Shown here piece after piece: positions 1-9,363 of a stretch of 55,357 nucleotides of DNA. The stretch comes from an uncultured Acidobacteriota bacterium (GTDB lineage Bacteria > Acidobacteriota > Terriglobia > UBA7540), in NCBI GenBank assembly GCA_937900045.1, contig CALCEB010000005.1, forward strand, positions 1-55,357, given 5' to 3'. Position 1 is the stretch's first letter. Every line of letters starts with the position of its first letter. A program made the position numbers and the translations under genes. The notes beneath the pieces are model-generated. The model was not told the DNA's origin. It did not search any database and saw only the letters and a program-made list of their open reading frames with translations.

Positions 1-75
<75 letters not shown>

Positions 76-156
76 TCTTTTTAACCCGGCATAGCCGGGA
101 CCATAACGGGCGTATCCGCTTACAGCAACAGACTACGGTCATTCTCGCGAAGCTTG

Positions 157-230
157 TTCCCGCGAAAGCGGGAATTGGAAATCCACACCCCGCCTCCTCG
201 TGGTCACTTGGACCCCCGCCTGCGCGGGGG
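157..230. repeat. two copies of a short extragenic hairpin repeat
   Basis: Two short perfect hairpins lie between the tRNA and the GH20 gene: TTCCCGCGAAAGCGGGAA at 157-174 and CCCCCGCCTGCGCGGGGG at 213-230. The second is followed by TGACAACGAG. The same family recurs at 39901, 44247 and 45540 in this window. Such 'attcccgcg(a/t)a(a/g)gcgggaat' hairpins are common dispersed extragenic repeats in many bacteria. No gene was found in 76-299. Confidence 0.7.
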
Positions 231-299
231 TGACAACGAGAGGCAGAGTCGCCGTCATAAAACGTCAGAATCTTATGACGTCGTGATTAAGGTAAGGGA

Positions 300-1991
300 T
301 TAGCTTTCGCGGAGCAGACGGCTGAACCGGTCGCCATGATGAGCGAGTTCGTTTGAAAACTTCGCAGCCTGGCGCATCCGGAAGAGTAATTGATCGGGCG
401 GGTTTAGACCGAAGATGGGCGCGCGAGCGCCCGCAGAGTCGCTGAACCGCCCCCCACTCCATTCGGCCTCGAGCTTCCGTACCAAAGCGGCATCGCGCCC
501 GGCGATGGTTTCAATCAGGGTTGCGGTGGAGCGGGAGTTGGGCGCCTTCCTCGCCCCGATTACCGCCGTCTCGCGCCAGGAGGCATAGCCGAGGTATTCT
601 GCGGAGAGGGCCAGGGCAGAGAAATCGTCGTGGTGACTGCGCACATTGTTTTCGACAGCGCGCATCCTCGCCCGGAGGCCAGAGTAGGACGGAGTTTCGA
701 TCAGGCCCCGGTTAAGCACGGCGCGAAGGCTGGCTTCGCTCGCCCAAGGCACGGGTAGCCGCGGCCCTTGCCACGCAGGCGCGCAGGAGTGCCGGTTGGG
801 CGCAATACGGTAGTAGGCCGCAAAGATTTCTTGCCAGGTGGAGTTCCAGCGAGCCTGGTAAAATCTTTCGACGAAGCTGCGGAACGCAGACTGCCGCGAC
901 TCGGCGCTCCCCCGATTGAGCGCCACTGCTGAGTACGCAATGCTATCCCAAAGGGACCGTTGGATGTACCGGCTCGGCACCCAGTTGGTCACAATGACGC
1001 CCAGACAGCGCGCGTCCCGAATTCCACTATACGCGTCACTAAAAGCGTCAATGTTGCGCAATTGCAGGTCCCCGATGCGCGGCCCCCACTCACAGGAGAT
1101 GATGGCGGGAGCCCCAATTACTCGCAGCCCGTGTTCGATGACCCGGTCAGCAATCTGAGCAAGCGGTTTGGGGTCCGTTACATAGTATTGCCAGTCCATC
1201 ACGATCACGCGCTTGCCAAGCCGCGGCAGAATATCCGGTTCCTTATGCAAAATGAAGTCACCCCACACGATCAGCTCTTTGCCGTTCCGCCGGCAGACTG
1301 CGTCGAGTGAGTTCAAGTATTCAGCCCAGATTTCAGCCCGGCTCTTGGCTCGGAGCGCGCGGCGTGAAAGCTCCGATCCGCCCCAGTTGACCTCGTCACA
1401 GCCCCCGTGGACGTAAGGTGACGAGAAAATACCAGCCACTTCGCGATAGAGATCACTAATCAAAGCGAGCGTCTCAGGATCAACCGGGATGAGCCCGGTG
1501 AAGCCCTCACGACCGCTGCGGTCACGATCTTCCAAGTGCGCATATTGGGGGACGGAAGTTATATAGTGAGTATGGCCGAAAGACTCCACTTCGGGAATAA
1601 CCATCACACCCTGGCGGGCTCCGTATGCTGCGAGTTCGCGGGCTTCCTCGGGCGTTAAGGCGTGCCGGTGCGTAACCAGCTCCGGGTGGCTCTTGAAGCG
1701 CAGCATGGAGCCTTGGTCATCCGTGAGCCGGAAAAGCAAAGCGTTCAGGTCCCATTCCCGGCAAAAGCCAATCAACTGCTTGTAATAGGAGAACTTTTCT
1801 GGAAGCCGCGCGGCATCCACGGTGATCCCCCGCAGCCGTTCGGGACCGGGCCCGCCCGACATCGGTGTGCCGCGTGGGGCGTTAAATCCAAAAATTCCAG
1901 TCAGTGTTTTCCCGGGCATTGTCCTTAAAGCCTGAACACCGAGTGCGGCGGTTCCCAGAAAATTGCGGCGAGAGATTCGGCTCAACGACAT
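300..1991 (-). CDS. Tat-exported GH20-type beta-N-acetylhexosaminidase-like glycosidase
   Basis: A 563-aa protein. The N-terminus carries a twin-arginine signal (SRRNFLGTAALG, residues 7-18), so it is probably exported folded. The body resembles the TIM barrel of family 20 hexosaminidases, and HGGCDEVNW at residues 195-203 matches the family's H-x-G-G-x-D-E catalytic signature, with Asp199/Glu200 as the expected pair. GH20 enzymes release terminal N-acetylhexosamines using the substrate acetamido group. The C-terminal third is helical and unassigned. The start is ATG with GGAGG a few bases upstream. It lies 43 bp downstream of the BNR-propeller gene on the same strand and is probably co-transcribed with it. 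The exact sugar specificity cannot be read; distant GH20-like proteins may act on other substrates. Confidence 0.8.
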   Translation of the reverse strand: MSLSRISRRNFLGTAALGVQALRTMPGKTLTGIFGFNAPRGTPMSGGPGPERLRGITVDAARLPEKFSYYKQLIGFCREWDLNALLFRLTDDQGSMLRFKSHPELVTHRHALTPEEARELAAYGARQGVMVIPEVESFGHTHYITSVPQYAHLEDRDRSGREGFTGLIPVDPETLALISDLYREVAGIFSSPYVHGGCDEVNWGGSELSRRALRAKSRAEIWAEYLNSLDAVCRRNGKELIVWGDFILHKEPDILPRLGKRVIVMDWQYYVTDPKPLAQIADRVIEHGLRVIGAPAIISCEWGPRIGDLQLRNIDAFSDAYSGIRDARCLGVIVTNWVPSRYIQRSLWDSIAYSAVALNRGSAESRQSAFRSFVERFYQARWNSTWQEIFAAYYRIAPNRHSCAPAWQGPRLPVPWASEASLRAVLNRGLIETPSYSGLRARMRAVENNVRSHHDDFSALALSAEYLGYASWRETAVIGARKAPNSRSTATLIETIAGRDAALVRKLEAEWSGGRFSDSAGARAPIFGLNPPDQLLFRMRQAAKFSNELAHHGDRFSRLLRES

Positions 1992-2034
1992 TCACCTCCA
2001 TTTGAAAAGAGTCGGAAAGATCCACCCTGAGATT

Positions 2035-5000
2035 TCAGGAACCATTCTCACCGGCTACGGCCGGAGCGGACGGGATCGAGGCGGCAAGAGGAGTCATTCC
2101 ATGCTCCGCGAGCGAGCGGTTGAAAGCCGGGACTTCCTTACCCATCAAGTTTCGGTACTCGGCTTGCGCGACCGCCAGATTCTTTTCGATCACCTGCAAC
2201 AGGCTCACATCCGTGTCCGTAGGAGCAAATTCAGCGCCGCCCGCAACATCCCCTCCGCCCGTACCCACCTCGGCATTCAGCCAGATCAGGTTCAGGTAGG
2301 GTTTATCCGCTTCGGAGAAGTACTTGTCATCGCTGTTTAGTTGCTCACGCGCCACCAGGCTGACTTCCACGGAAAGCATCTTTCCGTCCATCGCTTCCAC
2401 GGACTTCATCAAATCAACTTGGTTTTTCTGAGAATGCAACATCCTTAACAGGCCGCTAAGTTGCTTCCGCATCCACTCAAGCCGATTGACCATCCCGGAA
2501 ACAGTGTTGATGTCACGGCGGATCCGGAGTTGCAGATTGACGCTGGCCAGGATGTCTGCCTGCGTGCCGGGCGCATGCGGATCCATCAGAATGGTGAGAG
2601 GTTGCGCGAAGGTCTGGCCGTCCACCGTCAGGCGCACCGTATAGTTGCCGGGAGCAGCCATCGGGCCGACCTCTGCCGGACGGATGCCCCAGTGCAGCAC
2701 GGGACGCGAATCTTTTCCGCGAAATCGCGGCTCCTCCCAGATATGGGGATTGTCGGGCGCGCTGGTGCGGAGCTTGATGAGCTGCGGCGGCTCAAAGCGC
2801 AGGTCCCAAACGGCACGGTTCATTCCCGTCTGCCCTTTGGTTTGCAGTTTGCGTATCACGGCGCCGTGAGAATCCAAAATTTCGATTCCAACGGGAGCCT
2901 TGGCGGCCGATTTCAGCGAATAGGTGAAGAAGACTTGCCCATCGCGGAAGAACCTGTAAGCCGGGCGGGGTGCGAAGAATCGCACGGGGGCATCCGATGT
3001 CTCCTGCGCCATTTGTTCGAGCGGAGTAATATCATCCAGAATGTAGAGCCCACGGCCGTAGGTGGAGACAACCAAATCGTGGAAGTGTTTTTGTACTACT
3101 GCCCAGGAGACGGGAGCGTGCGGGAGGCCGTTTTGCAGCGGAGTCCATTGGTTTCCGTCATGGAGCGAATCGTAAAGCGCACTTCCTGTGCCGGCGAGCA
3201 ACAAACCTTTGTGGTTCGGATCCTCCGCGATGATGCGAACGTAAGCGAGCGGGCCTTTGGGTAGACCATCGCTGATTTTCGTCCAAGTCTGCCCGAAATC
3301 GGTGGTTTTATAGATAAAAGGGTCGCGGTTATCCACCAAATGAAAATCCACGGAGATGTAGGCCGTGCCAGCATCGAAATGCGAGGGAGCGATGCTGGTG
3401 ATGGTCCCCCAGGCAGGCATGCCCGTGATGTTGTGGGCGACGTTCGTCCAATGGCCGCCTCCATCCTGGGTGTACCACACTTGCCCATCGTTGGTGCCCG
3501 CCCAGATGAGGCCCTTTTGGACTTCGGATGGCGCAATCGCGAAAACGACCTCGCCATAGAACTGTCCGAGATTGTCCCCGATTAATCCTCCGGAAGATAC
3601 GATGCGGGTAGGATCGTGCGTGGAAAGGTCTGGGCTGATGACGCTCCAGCTCTGGCCGCCGTTTGAGGTTTCGAAGATGACCTGGCAGCCATAATAAACC
3701 GTATTAGGGTCGAACGGGTCAATGGCCAGGGGTGGAGTCCAGTGGCAGCGGTACTTGGTTTTGTTTGGAGGTGAGTCCAAAGTGTGCAACCAGGGACTCA
3801 CCGAACGGGCGAGCTTGGTTTTGGCGTCCCACCGGGTTACCTCATCGCCATAGCAAGTGGCCCATACGATATCCGGGTTGGTGGGATCAGGAATTGTAAA
3901 GCCGGATTCACAGCCGCCCATTCCGTGATCCCACCCTATTTCCGAATTATTCGGGCCGCGCATGTTGCCATCGTCCTGCATGTTGCTGTAAACGTCGTAG
4001 GGAATCTGATTGTCCACCGCCACGTGATACATTTGTCCGATGGGAAGTGAGACGCGGTGAAAGCCACGGCCATGTACGGTGGTGATGTTTAATCCCGCAT
4101 CGTCCGTGACCACAATGCGATCCGGGTTAGCGGGATCCACCCAGATGTCGTGAGTGTCGCCGCCCCAGTGGACTTGCCGGAAGTTTTGGCCGCCATCCAG
4201 GGACTGGAAAAAGCTGCTGTTGGCCACGTACACCTCGTTTTCATTGCCGGTGGAGACAGCGATCCGGATGTAATAACCCGCGCGTCCAATCAGTCTGCGA
4301 TCGTAGCTCACGGCGCGCCAATTTTGTCCGGCATCGTCCGATCGCCAGACGGAGCCTTGGTCCTTGGTCTCAATCAGCGCATAGACGCGGCTCGAATCAG
4401 TGGGCGCCACAGCAACGTCAATCTTGCCTAAAGGCGGCTTGGGCAATCCGTGACTGCTGATCGCGGTCCATGTGGTGCCGCCGTCGCGGGAAGCGTAAAG
4501 GCCGCTGCCTGGCCCGCCACTGAATTCTCCCCAGGTATGCATCTCCACCTGCCACATTGCCGCAAAAAGGATGCGTGGGTTGTGCGGGTCCATCGCCAAG
4601 CCGGAACAACCGGTGTTTTCATTGGCGAAGAGGACACGGTCCCAATGGCGGCCTCCATCCCGGGTGCGGAAAACACCACGCTCCTGCTGTGGTCCGGTGG
4701 CGCGCCCGAGCGCGCAGACAAATACCACGTCCGGGTTCTTGGGGTTTACAACAATCCGGCCAATACGTCCCGTCTGGTCCAAACCCATGTGGGTCCACGT
4801 GTTTCCCGCGTCGGTAGATTTATAGACGCCGTCGCCCATGACATCGCTGTCTCGAATGGCCCAGGCTTCACCCGTGCCCACCCAGACGACATTGGGATCG
4901 GAAGGCGCCACGGCAAGGGCTCCGATGGCGGTGACAGGCTGCTTGTCAAAAATGGGAGACCACCGATTGCCGCCATCCGTTGATTTCCAAACGCCGCCCG

Positions 5001-5214
5001 AAGCTGCGCCGGCATAGTAGGTGCTAGCATCTCCCGCGACCCCGGCGACGGATGCCACACGGTTGCCACGGGCCGGGGCCACGAACCGGAATCGAAAGCC
5101 CACCGGCTGGGTTTGGCGGTGAGGCCTTTGGGCCGCGGCTGGCACGGAACTGAAAATGATGATCCATAACCCAAAAAAAACATTCTTGGTCCGATTCTGA
5201 ACTTCTGGCATCAT
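2035..5214 (-). CDS. secreted BNR/VPS10-like (sortilin-type) beta-propeller protein
   Basis: About 1059 aa. A hydrophobic signal segment (FFGLWIIIFSSVPAAAQ) lies near the N-terminus. The body repeats the BNR/Asp-box pattern S/T-x-D-G-G-x-x-W at least eight times (for example STDGGNRW, STDAGNTW, TRDGGRHW, SRDGGTTW, SDDAGQNW, TQDGGGHW), the hallmark of sialidase- and VPS10-type propellers. A C-terminal region of about 300 aa lacks these boxes. Proteins of this size are common in Acidobacteria and are annotated as glycosyl hydrolases or exo-sialidase-like, mostly without proven activity. I see no diagnostic sialidase arginine triad, so a catalytic role is uncertain. Start: two adjacent ATGs (5214 and 5211) follow GGTGGA; an upstream GTG is less likely. 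First gene of an apparent operon with the GH20 gene. Confidence 0.8.
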   Translation of the reverse strand: MMPEVQNRTKNVFFGLWIIIFSSVPAAAQRPHRQTQPVGFRFRFVAPARGNRVASVAGVAGDASTYYAGAASGGVWKSTDGGNRWSPIFDKQPVTAIGALAVAPSDPNVVWVGTGEAWAIRDSDVMGDGVYKSTDAGNTWTHMGLDQTGRIGRIVVNPKNPDVVFVCALGRATGPQQERGVFRTRDGGRHWDRVLFANENTGCSGLAMDPHNPRILFAAMWQVEMHTWGEFSGGPGSGLYASRDGGTTWTAISSHGLPKPPLGKIDVAVAPTDSSRVYALIETKDQGSVWRSDDAGQNWRAVSYDRRLIGRAGYYIRIAVSTGNENEVYVANSSFFQSLDGGQNFRQVHWGGDTHDIWVDPANPDRIVVTDDAGLNITTVHGRGFHRVSLPIGQMYHVAVDNQIPYDVYSNMQDDGNMRGPNNSEIGWDHGMGGCESGFTIPDPTNPDIVWATCYGDEVTRWDAKTKLARSVSPWLHTLDSPPNKTKYRCHWTPPLAIDPFDPNTVYYGCQVIFETSNGGQSWSVISPDLSTHDPTRIVSSGGLIGDNLGQFYGEVVFAIAPSEVQKGLIWAGTNDGQVWYTQDGGGHWTNVAHNITGMPAWGTITSIAPSHFDAGTAYISVDFHLVDNRDPFIYKTTDFGQTWTKISDGLPKGPLAYVRIIAEDPNHKGLLLAGTGSALYDSLHDGNQWTPLQNGLPHAPVSWAVVQKHFHDLVVSTYGRGLYILDDITPLEQMAQETSDAPVRFFAPRPAYRFFRDGQVFFTYSLKSAAKAPVGIEILDSHGAVIRKLQTKGQTGMNRAVWDLRFEPPQLIKLRTSAPDNPHIWEEPRFRGKDSRPVLHWGIRPAEVGPMAAPGNYTVRLTVDGQTFAQPLTILMDPHAPGTQADILASVNLQLRIRRDINTVSGMVNRLEWMRKQLSGLLRMLHSQKNQVDLMKSVEAMDGKMLSVEVSLVAREQLNSDDKYFSEADKPYLNLIWLNAEVGTGGGDVAGGAEFAPTDTDVSLLQVIEKNLAVAQAEYRNLMGKEVPAFNRSLAEHGMTPLAASIPSAPAVAGENGS

Positions 5215-5845
5215 TTGTTCCACCACTTGGAGGTTTCAGACATTGCGGGGAGCGGTAAACCTCGTATCAAGCCCTCCGGCAATGCTGTCATGCGAGTCCT
5301 TGCCCTCAGCTCTATTCTTTTCTGCTCAATCTTCGCATCGCTTATCATCCAGCGATTTATAAGGCACAAGCAGATCGTTTTCCCGCCCCTTTGGCCAATA
5401 ACAGGGTTGACTGCAACCTCGCTAATCAGGACCATCAACCTTGACCAAGGAGCGGCAGGGCGAGCAGTAAATCAGAGAGAGTACCACGTTTGTGGCGCCC
5501 CGAATGTAAATGGGAGCGTGCGATCGCTTTTATCTGCTGCGCTGGCAAGAATTCCTGCGATAGCGGTCCATGATGGTAACGGGCCAGTCTTGACCGGAAA
5601 CCGTCCCGAAAGCTTTAAGGCGCTGGAGTTTTTGGGGACCCAAAATGCGGGTCGCTTCTCAGCCCGTGGGCGAAGCATTGCCGCAAGGGATGGTCGATCC
5701 CAAAAAAGGAGCATCAGAAGAATGTTGGTACAGTGTACAATGCGGCTTCGCGGGAGAAGAGTTTCCCATAATAGACCGCGGCGATAGAGCAGAGTTTGGC
5801 CGGTCTCGAATGCCCTTAGGCTTACCTTGTCCTAAAGGAGAACCC
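5215..5845. other. 631-bp divergent intergenic region
   Basis: This stretch separates the divergent BNR and lactonase genes and must hold both promoters. Reading frames here have no ribosome binding site and no recognisable family. A 16-bp palindrome (TTTTGGG-GA-CCCAAAA, 5630-5645), about 200 bp ahead of the lactonase start, could be an operator; nothing else supports that. Confidence 0.4.
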
Positions 5846-7114
5846 ATGTCGATTGAAGAAGTGCCACGGCAACCCAGCCCTATCCGCAAGAGTACACGCC
5901 GATGCTTCCTGAAAGGCGCCGCAACTTTGGCTATGACCGGGCCGGGACTGGCTTGGGCCGGAAAGAATCAAGCGAATCGAACTCAAAAATCGGTCTTGGC
6001 CTACGTCGGAACTTACAGCTCGCCGCAAGGCCCCGAGGGCGCGGCAGGCCGTGGCGAGGGCATTTACCTATTTGAAATGAACCCTACAACGGGTTCCTTG
6101 TCTTCCCGTAAACTCTTTTCCGATAGCTCGAACCCGTCGTGGTTGGCCCTTCACCCATCGAAAACTTGTTTGTACGCGGCGAATGAGACCACCACTTTCG
6201 GCAGGAACCATTCCGGCTCGGTCAGTGCATTTTCGCTGGATCGGTCCAATGGCAACTTAACGCTGCTCAATACAGTCAGCTCGGAGGGAGCCGGCCCAGC
6301 GCACCTGAGCGTCCATCCCTCTGGCAGGTATGTGCTGGTGGCAAACTATGCCGGAGGGACCATTGCCGTCCTGCCGATTGGCTCGAGAGGTGAACTGGGT
6401 CCAGCCACCGACGTCAAACACGACAAGGGAAAGGTAGGCCCAACCCATGCAACCAGCGCACCTCCTGGCAGTTTTGCCATCAGTGGACACGACTATCCTC
6501 ACGCTCACATGATCCAGGCCGATCCGGCGGGCCGGCTCGTGCTCTCCAGCGATCTCGGAATGGACCGGATCTTGAGTTGGAAGTTCGATCAGCAAGAAGG
6601 CAAGCTCTTCCCCAATAGTCCAGCATCGGTATCACTAACCCCCGGCGATGGACCCCGGCACTTCACCTTCCATCCAAATGGCCGCTGGATGTATTCACTG
6701 CAGGAAGAGGGTTCGACCCTGGTTTTGTTCGACTATGACGCGACGGGCGGAAGGCTGACAGCGATGCAGACTGTTTCAAGCCTGCCACAGGGCTTCTCGG
6801 GTACCAATTTTGCTTCAGAGGTTCGGGTCTCGCCTGACGGCAAATTTGTTTATGCTGCCAACCGGCTGCACGATAGCATCAGCATCTTCTCCATCGGTAG
6901 GACGGGCAGGCTCACCTTTGAAGCCGAGGAATGGACCCGAGGCGATTATCCGCGTAGCTTCAGCATCGATCCCACCGGCAATTTCCTCTACTCATGCAAT
7001 CAGCGGAGCGATGCCATCACCACCTTCCGCATCGACCGGAAGACCGGCAGCCTCCACTTTACCGGCCAATACACCCCGGTAGGCACTCCGGCGATCATCC
7101 TCTTTCTCGAGTAA
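5846..7114 (+). CDS. Tat-exported lactonase-family seven-bladed beta-propeller (6-phosphogluconolactonase / muconate-cycloisomerase-like)
   Basis: A 422-aa protein. An AAAGGAG ribosome site at 5834-5840 fixes the ATG at 5846, although the frame is open from 5645. A twin-arginine signal (RRCFLKGAATLAMTG) is present. The repeated pattern 'hPSGRYVLVANYAGG', 'DPAGRLVLSSDLGMD', 'HPNGRWMYSLQEEG', 'SPDGKFVYAANR', 'DPTGNFLYSCNQ' is the blade signature of the lactonase family (COG2706), whose members hydrolyse 6-phosphogluconolactone or fold similarly to carboxymuconate cyclases. Export makes a role in central metabolism unlikely. A periplasmic sugar-lactone hydrolase working with the local GMC sugar dehydrogenases would fit, but that is inference. 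Monocistronic in appearance. Confidence 0.85.
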   Translation: MSIEEVPRQPSPIRKSTRRCFLKGAATLAMTGPGLAWAGKNQANRTQKSVLAYVGTYSSPQGPEGAAGRGEGIYLFEMNPTTGSLSSRKLFSDSSNPSWLALHPSKTCLYAANETTTFGRNHSGSVSAFSLDRSNGNLTLLNTVSSEGAGPAHLSVHPSGRYVLVANYAGGTIAVLPIGSRGELGPATDVKHDKGKVGPTHATSAPPGSFAISGHDYPHAHMIQADPAGRLVLSSDLGMDRILSWKFDQQEGKLFPNSPASVSLTPGDGPRHFTFHPNGRWMYSLQEEGSTLVLFDYDATGGRLTAMQTVSSLPQGFSGTNFASEVRVSPDGKFVYAANRLHDSISIFSIGRTGRLTFEAEEWTRGDYPRSFSIDPTGNFLYSCNQRSDAITTFRIDRKTGSLHFTGQYTPVGTPAIILFLE

Positions 7115-7134
7115 ACTCGGACTTAATTGGCAGA

Positions 7135-7194
7135 AACTCGACGCGTCGCCAGAGGAGAGCGAATGCTGAATCTAAATGACTTACGCGTCGAGTT
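7135..7194. repeat. 12-bp perfect inverted repeat downstream of the lactonase
   Basis: AACTCGACGCGT at 7135-7146 is matched by its exact reverse complement at 7183-7194, with a 36-bp spacer. There is no T-run, so it is not a typical intrinsic terminator. It abuts the 63-bp duplicated fragment that starts at 7203. Confidence 0.6.
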
Positions 7195-7276
7195 ACTGCA
7201 GAGAGATTTCCGGAGACATCTCCGGGTCGATCTGCCGCAGGAGGCCTGCAAGGCCCTTGAGCAGAGTAGTGCTCAT
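7193..7276 (-). pseudogene. duplicated fragment of the 331-aa membrane-protein gene, forming a 27-codon ORF
   Basis: Positions 7203-7265 match 29490-29552 inside the 331-aa membrane-protein gene at 62 of 63 bases, in the same orientation. The single difference is silent (ATC/ATT, Ile). The copied piece corresponds to residues 40-60 of that protein. Here it forms a small open frame that begins ATG-AGC-ACT-ACT at 7276, preceded by GGGGA, and stops at 7193. Its flanks do not match the parent gene. It may be only a recombination scar; expression as a micropeptide is possible but unsupported. Confidence 0.7.
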
Positions 7277-7341
7277 ACAATCCCCACCGGGCCAGAAGCG
7301 AGGTGGTAGGCCGGGGCGGACCGGTGGGTTTCCAATGCCAA

Positions 7342-8697
7342 TCATTCCGTCAGTAGATCCTGGAAATAATCGTTCAGCAGACGGTTGCCTGGATCGTATT
7401 GCTTCCGAGCCTGCGCAAAAATCTTCAGGCGGTCTCCCAAGGCCTTCTGCGCGAAGGCTCGTGTAACGCCGTAAGTCTGATTCAGTAGCGGAAGCCCTCC
7501 GAAATTGCAGCAAAATTCGTTATACGCTTCCAAGAAAGGTTTCCATCCGTCGTTGCCAGTGGAAACCGGGTCCACGGTCATGACCGTCCCATCATAGGAG
7601 TAAGACAGCAACGAGTTTTGGTCTTTCAAAATGCGGTAGCCAACACTCAGCATGTTGGAGCGATACCCTTTCTGCCGGTAGTAATCCCTGCAGAATTGAA
7701 AATACTTGGGCAGGACGCTCGCGTAGCTTTCTTCGGGAAACGCCCACAGGCTGAAAGTGTAGCGGCTATCATTGGACACGGGCGGGTAATGGATAATCTG
7801 GTCGGTGGCGATGGTGTAGTCGCTCTTGATCAGATGGGTGAGCTTGAAGCGCCAGAAGGCGTTAAAATCGTCCACCGCTTTATAGCGGACGGTTGGATTG
7901 GCGATGTTCGCTTCGAGCCCGTGGCAGAACAGAGGCCCTGCCGTCCCCCACATGAAATTGCGCAGTTGCCAGACGTGGCGGGCCGGACTGCCCGTGGCGC
8001 CGGGATTATATTTTCGAAACTCAACAGTGATTAAATTGTCGAACGGAAAGGTGTAAAGCATCATTGATTCATTCCGGGCCCAAAGCTCGGATAGCTTCGT
8101 CACAAAGTCTTCCAGGCTGAACGTTTCATGGTAAACCGCCATCGGCAGGATGGGACGCACGCGAAACGTCGCTTCGTAGACCACCCCAAACAACCCGTAA
8201 CTCGAACGGACCTTTTGTATCAGGTCATGCTGCTCCTCGGTCACTTCCAGGAGCTCGCCCGAAGGCAGAACCATCTTGATGTTTGACACATAGGAACCCA
8301 CTTGGCCGAATTCGCCAGGCATGGAGCCGTCTTTCGTTCCGGCGCACGCCGCAGCGCCCACCGAAAGGCTGCCAATCTCGGTATTCACGTAAAACTGCAA
8401 TTGGTGGTTTTCGAGTTCGTGTGCAATGTCGAAGTAGAGCGCCCCTGCCTGCGCCGTCACGTGGTCGCCCGAGATGCCCAGAATGCGGTTCATGTTGGTC
8501 ATTTTGATGAGAGTGCCGCCATCGGCCACGCCGCAGCGCGCCGTGGAATGGTTGGAGCCTACAGCCCGGACCGGCGCGGGATACTTTGCCGGGTTTTTCA
8601 AAATGGCAATGATGTCCTCGACCGAGTTTGCCTCAACTAGAACTTGCGGATGCGAAACCAGATCCCCAAACCAATTCGTGACTTCAAGGTTCGCCAT
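7342..8697 (-). CDS. FAD-linked oxidase (PCMH-type, sugar-lactone/alditol oxidase-like)
   Basis: A 451-aa protein without a signal peptide or membrane segment. The N-terminal ~180 residues have the PCMH/VAO FAD-binding layout: 'PAPVRAVGSNHSTARCGVADGG' (about residues 40-61) corresponds to the pyrophosphate-binding loop where many relatives bind FAD through His, followed by 'AQAGALYFDIAHEL', 'GSLSVGAAACAGT' and 'VGSYVSNIKMVLPSG'. The C-terminal half resembles the substrate domain of gulonolactone and alditol oxidases. These enzymes oxidise a sugar alcohol or lactone and reduce oxygen or another acceptor. Start is ATG with AAAGGAG eight bases upstream. It lies last in the 22-kb minus-strand block, separated from the 1474-aa GMC gene by the IS110 relic. 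The substrate is unknown. Confidence 0.82.
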   Translation of the reverse strand: MANLEVTNWFGDLVSHPQVLVEANSVEDIIAILKNPAKYPAPVRAVGSNHSTARCGVADGGTLIKMTNMNRILGISGDHVTAQAGALYFDIAHELENHQLQFYVNTEIGSLSVGAAACAGTKDGSMPGEFGQVGSYVSNIKMVLPSGELLEVTEEQHDLIQKVRSSYGLFGVVYEATFRVRPILPMAVYHETFSLEDFVTKLSELWARNESMMLYTFPFDNLITVEFRKYNPGATGSPARHVWQLRNFMWGTAGPLFCHGLEANIANPTVRYKAVDDFNAFWRFKLTHLIKSDYTIATDQIIHYPPVSNDSRYTFSLWAFPEESYASVLPKYFQFCRDYYRQKGYRSNMLSVGYRILKDQNSLLSYSYDGTVMTVDPVSTGNDGWKPFLEAYNEFCCNFGGLPLLNQTYGVTRAFAQKALGDRLKIFAQARKQYDPGNRLLNDYFQDLLTE

Positions 8698-8772
8698 GGA
8701 AATGCTCCTTTTCTTGGCACAGTGAGGTATGGAATGAAGCCCATTTTCTATGTAATGGCGTTACTTGCGTGA

Positions 8773-9102
8773 TGCGGCTCATTCTACGGGAAAGGGCGGT
8801 TGCCGGCAAAGAACCGGCTGACCCTGGCTTTCAAGATGGCGGTCAGCACCTTACGTGAAAGCGATACGTACCTGGGCGCCCAGTTCCGCCGACTGAGGAC
8901 CCGGCTCGGGGCTCCGATCGCGATCAAGGCCATGGCCGCAAAGCTGGCCCGAATAGTCTATCGAATGCTCCGCTACGGGATGCAGTTCGTCGACCGAGGC
9001 GCGACGTTTTACGAAGCGCAACATCGTTGTCGGGAGATCAGCTCCCTCCAGCGGAAAGCCGCCAAACTGGGATTTCAACTCATCCAAGCCCTCCCAGCGT
9101 AA
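8773..9102 (+). pseudogene. C-terminal remnant of an IS110-family transposase
   Basis: An open stretch of 110 codons follows an in-frame TGA at 8770 and ends with TAA at 9102. The translation matches the conserved C-terminal part of IS110-family transposases (COG3547): 'FRRLRTRLGAPIAIKAMAAK', then 'LARIVYRML', 'YEAQHR' and a final 'AAKLGFQL'. The catalytic N-terminal DEDD domain (roughly the first 250 residues of a full ~340-400 aa protein) is absent, so the element is dead. It is on the plus strand inside an otherwise minus-strand gene block, between the 1474-aa GMC gene and the FAD oxidase. Confidence 0.75.
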
Positions 9103-9363
9103 GCGGAGTTTCTGGAGAGTGCAGCGCGACAAAACAACAGATGTACTAGAACCGGTTTACCGTTCAGCCGTTTCTCACCGTGCGCGTCCATATCTTGAAT
9201 GGCACGCTCGAACAATTCTGCCGCACCTGGCACGCGAATTTCCGGCCAACAGCTGCGGCGTGAGCACCCCACGCTCTTGCATACTCTCGTGCTGGATTAT
9301 CTTCCCGGCGAAAAGCTGAAGATCTCCAGTTTGACACTTCAGAAACGGCTGTCCACTGGGCGG
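9103..9363. other. IS110-relic flank with a possible further coding fragment
   Basis: This sequence lies between the IS110 remnant and the end of the 1474-aa GMC gene. Plus-strand codons 9150-9263 are open between two stops and read like a protein tail (contains 'FLTVRVHILNGTLEQFCRTW'), but I cannot assign a family. It may be more mobile-element debris or the element's right end. IS110 elements encode a bridge RNA in a non-coding end; I cannot recognise one here. Confidence 0.35.

Noticed and set aside
5215..5787. Open frame of 190 codons on the plus strand upstream of the lactonase
   Set aside because: No ribosome site, no recognisable family, and it overlaps the start of the well-supported BNR gene; treated as intergenic.
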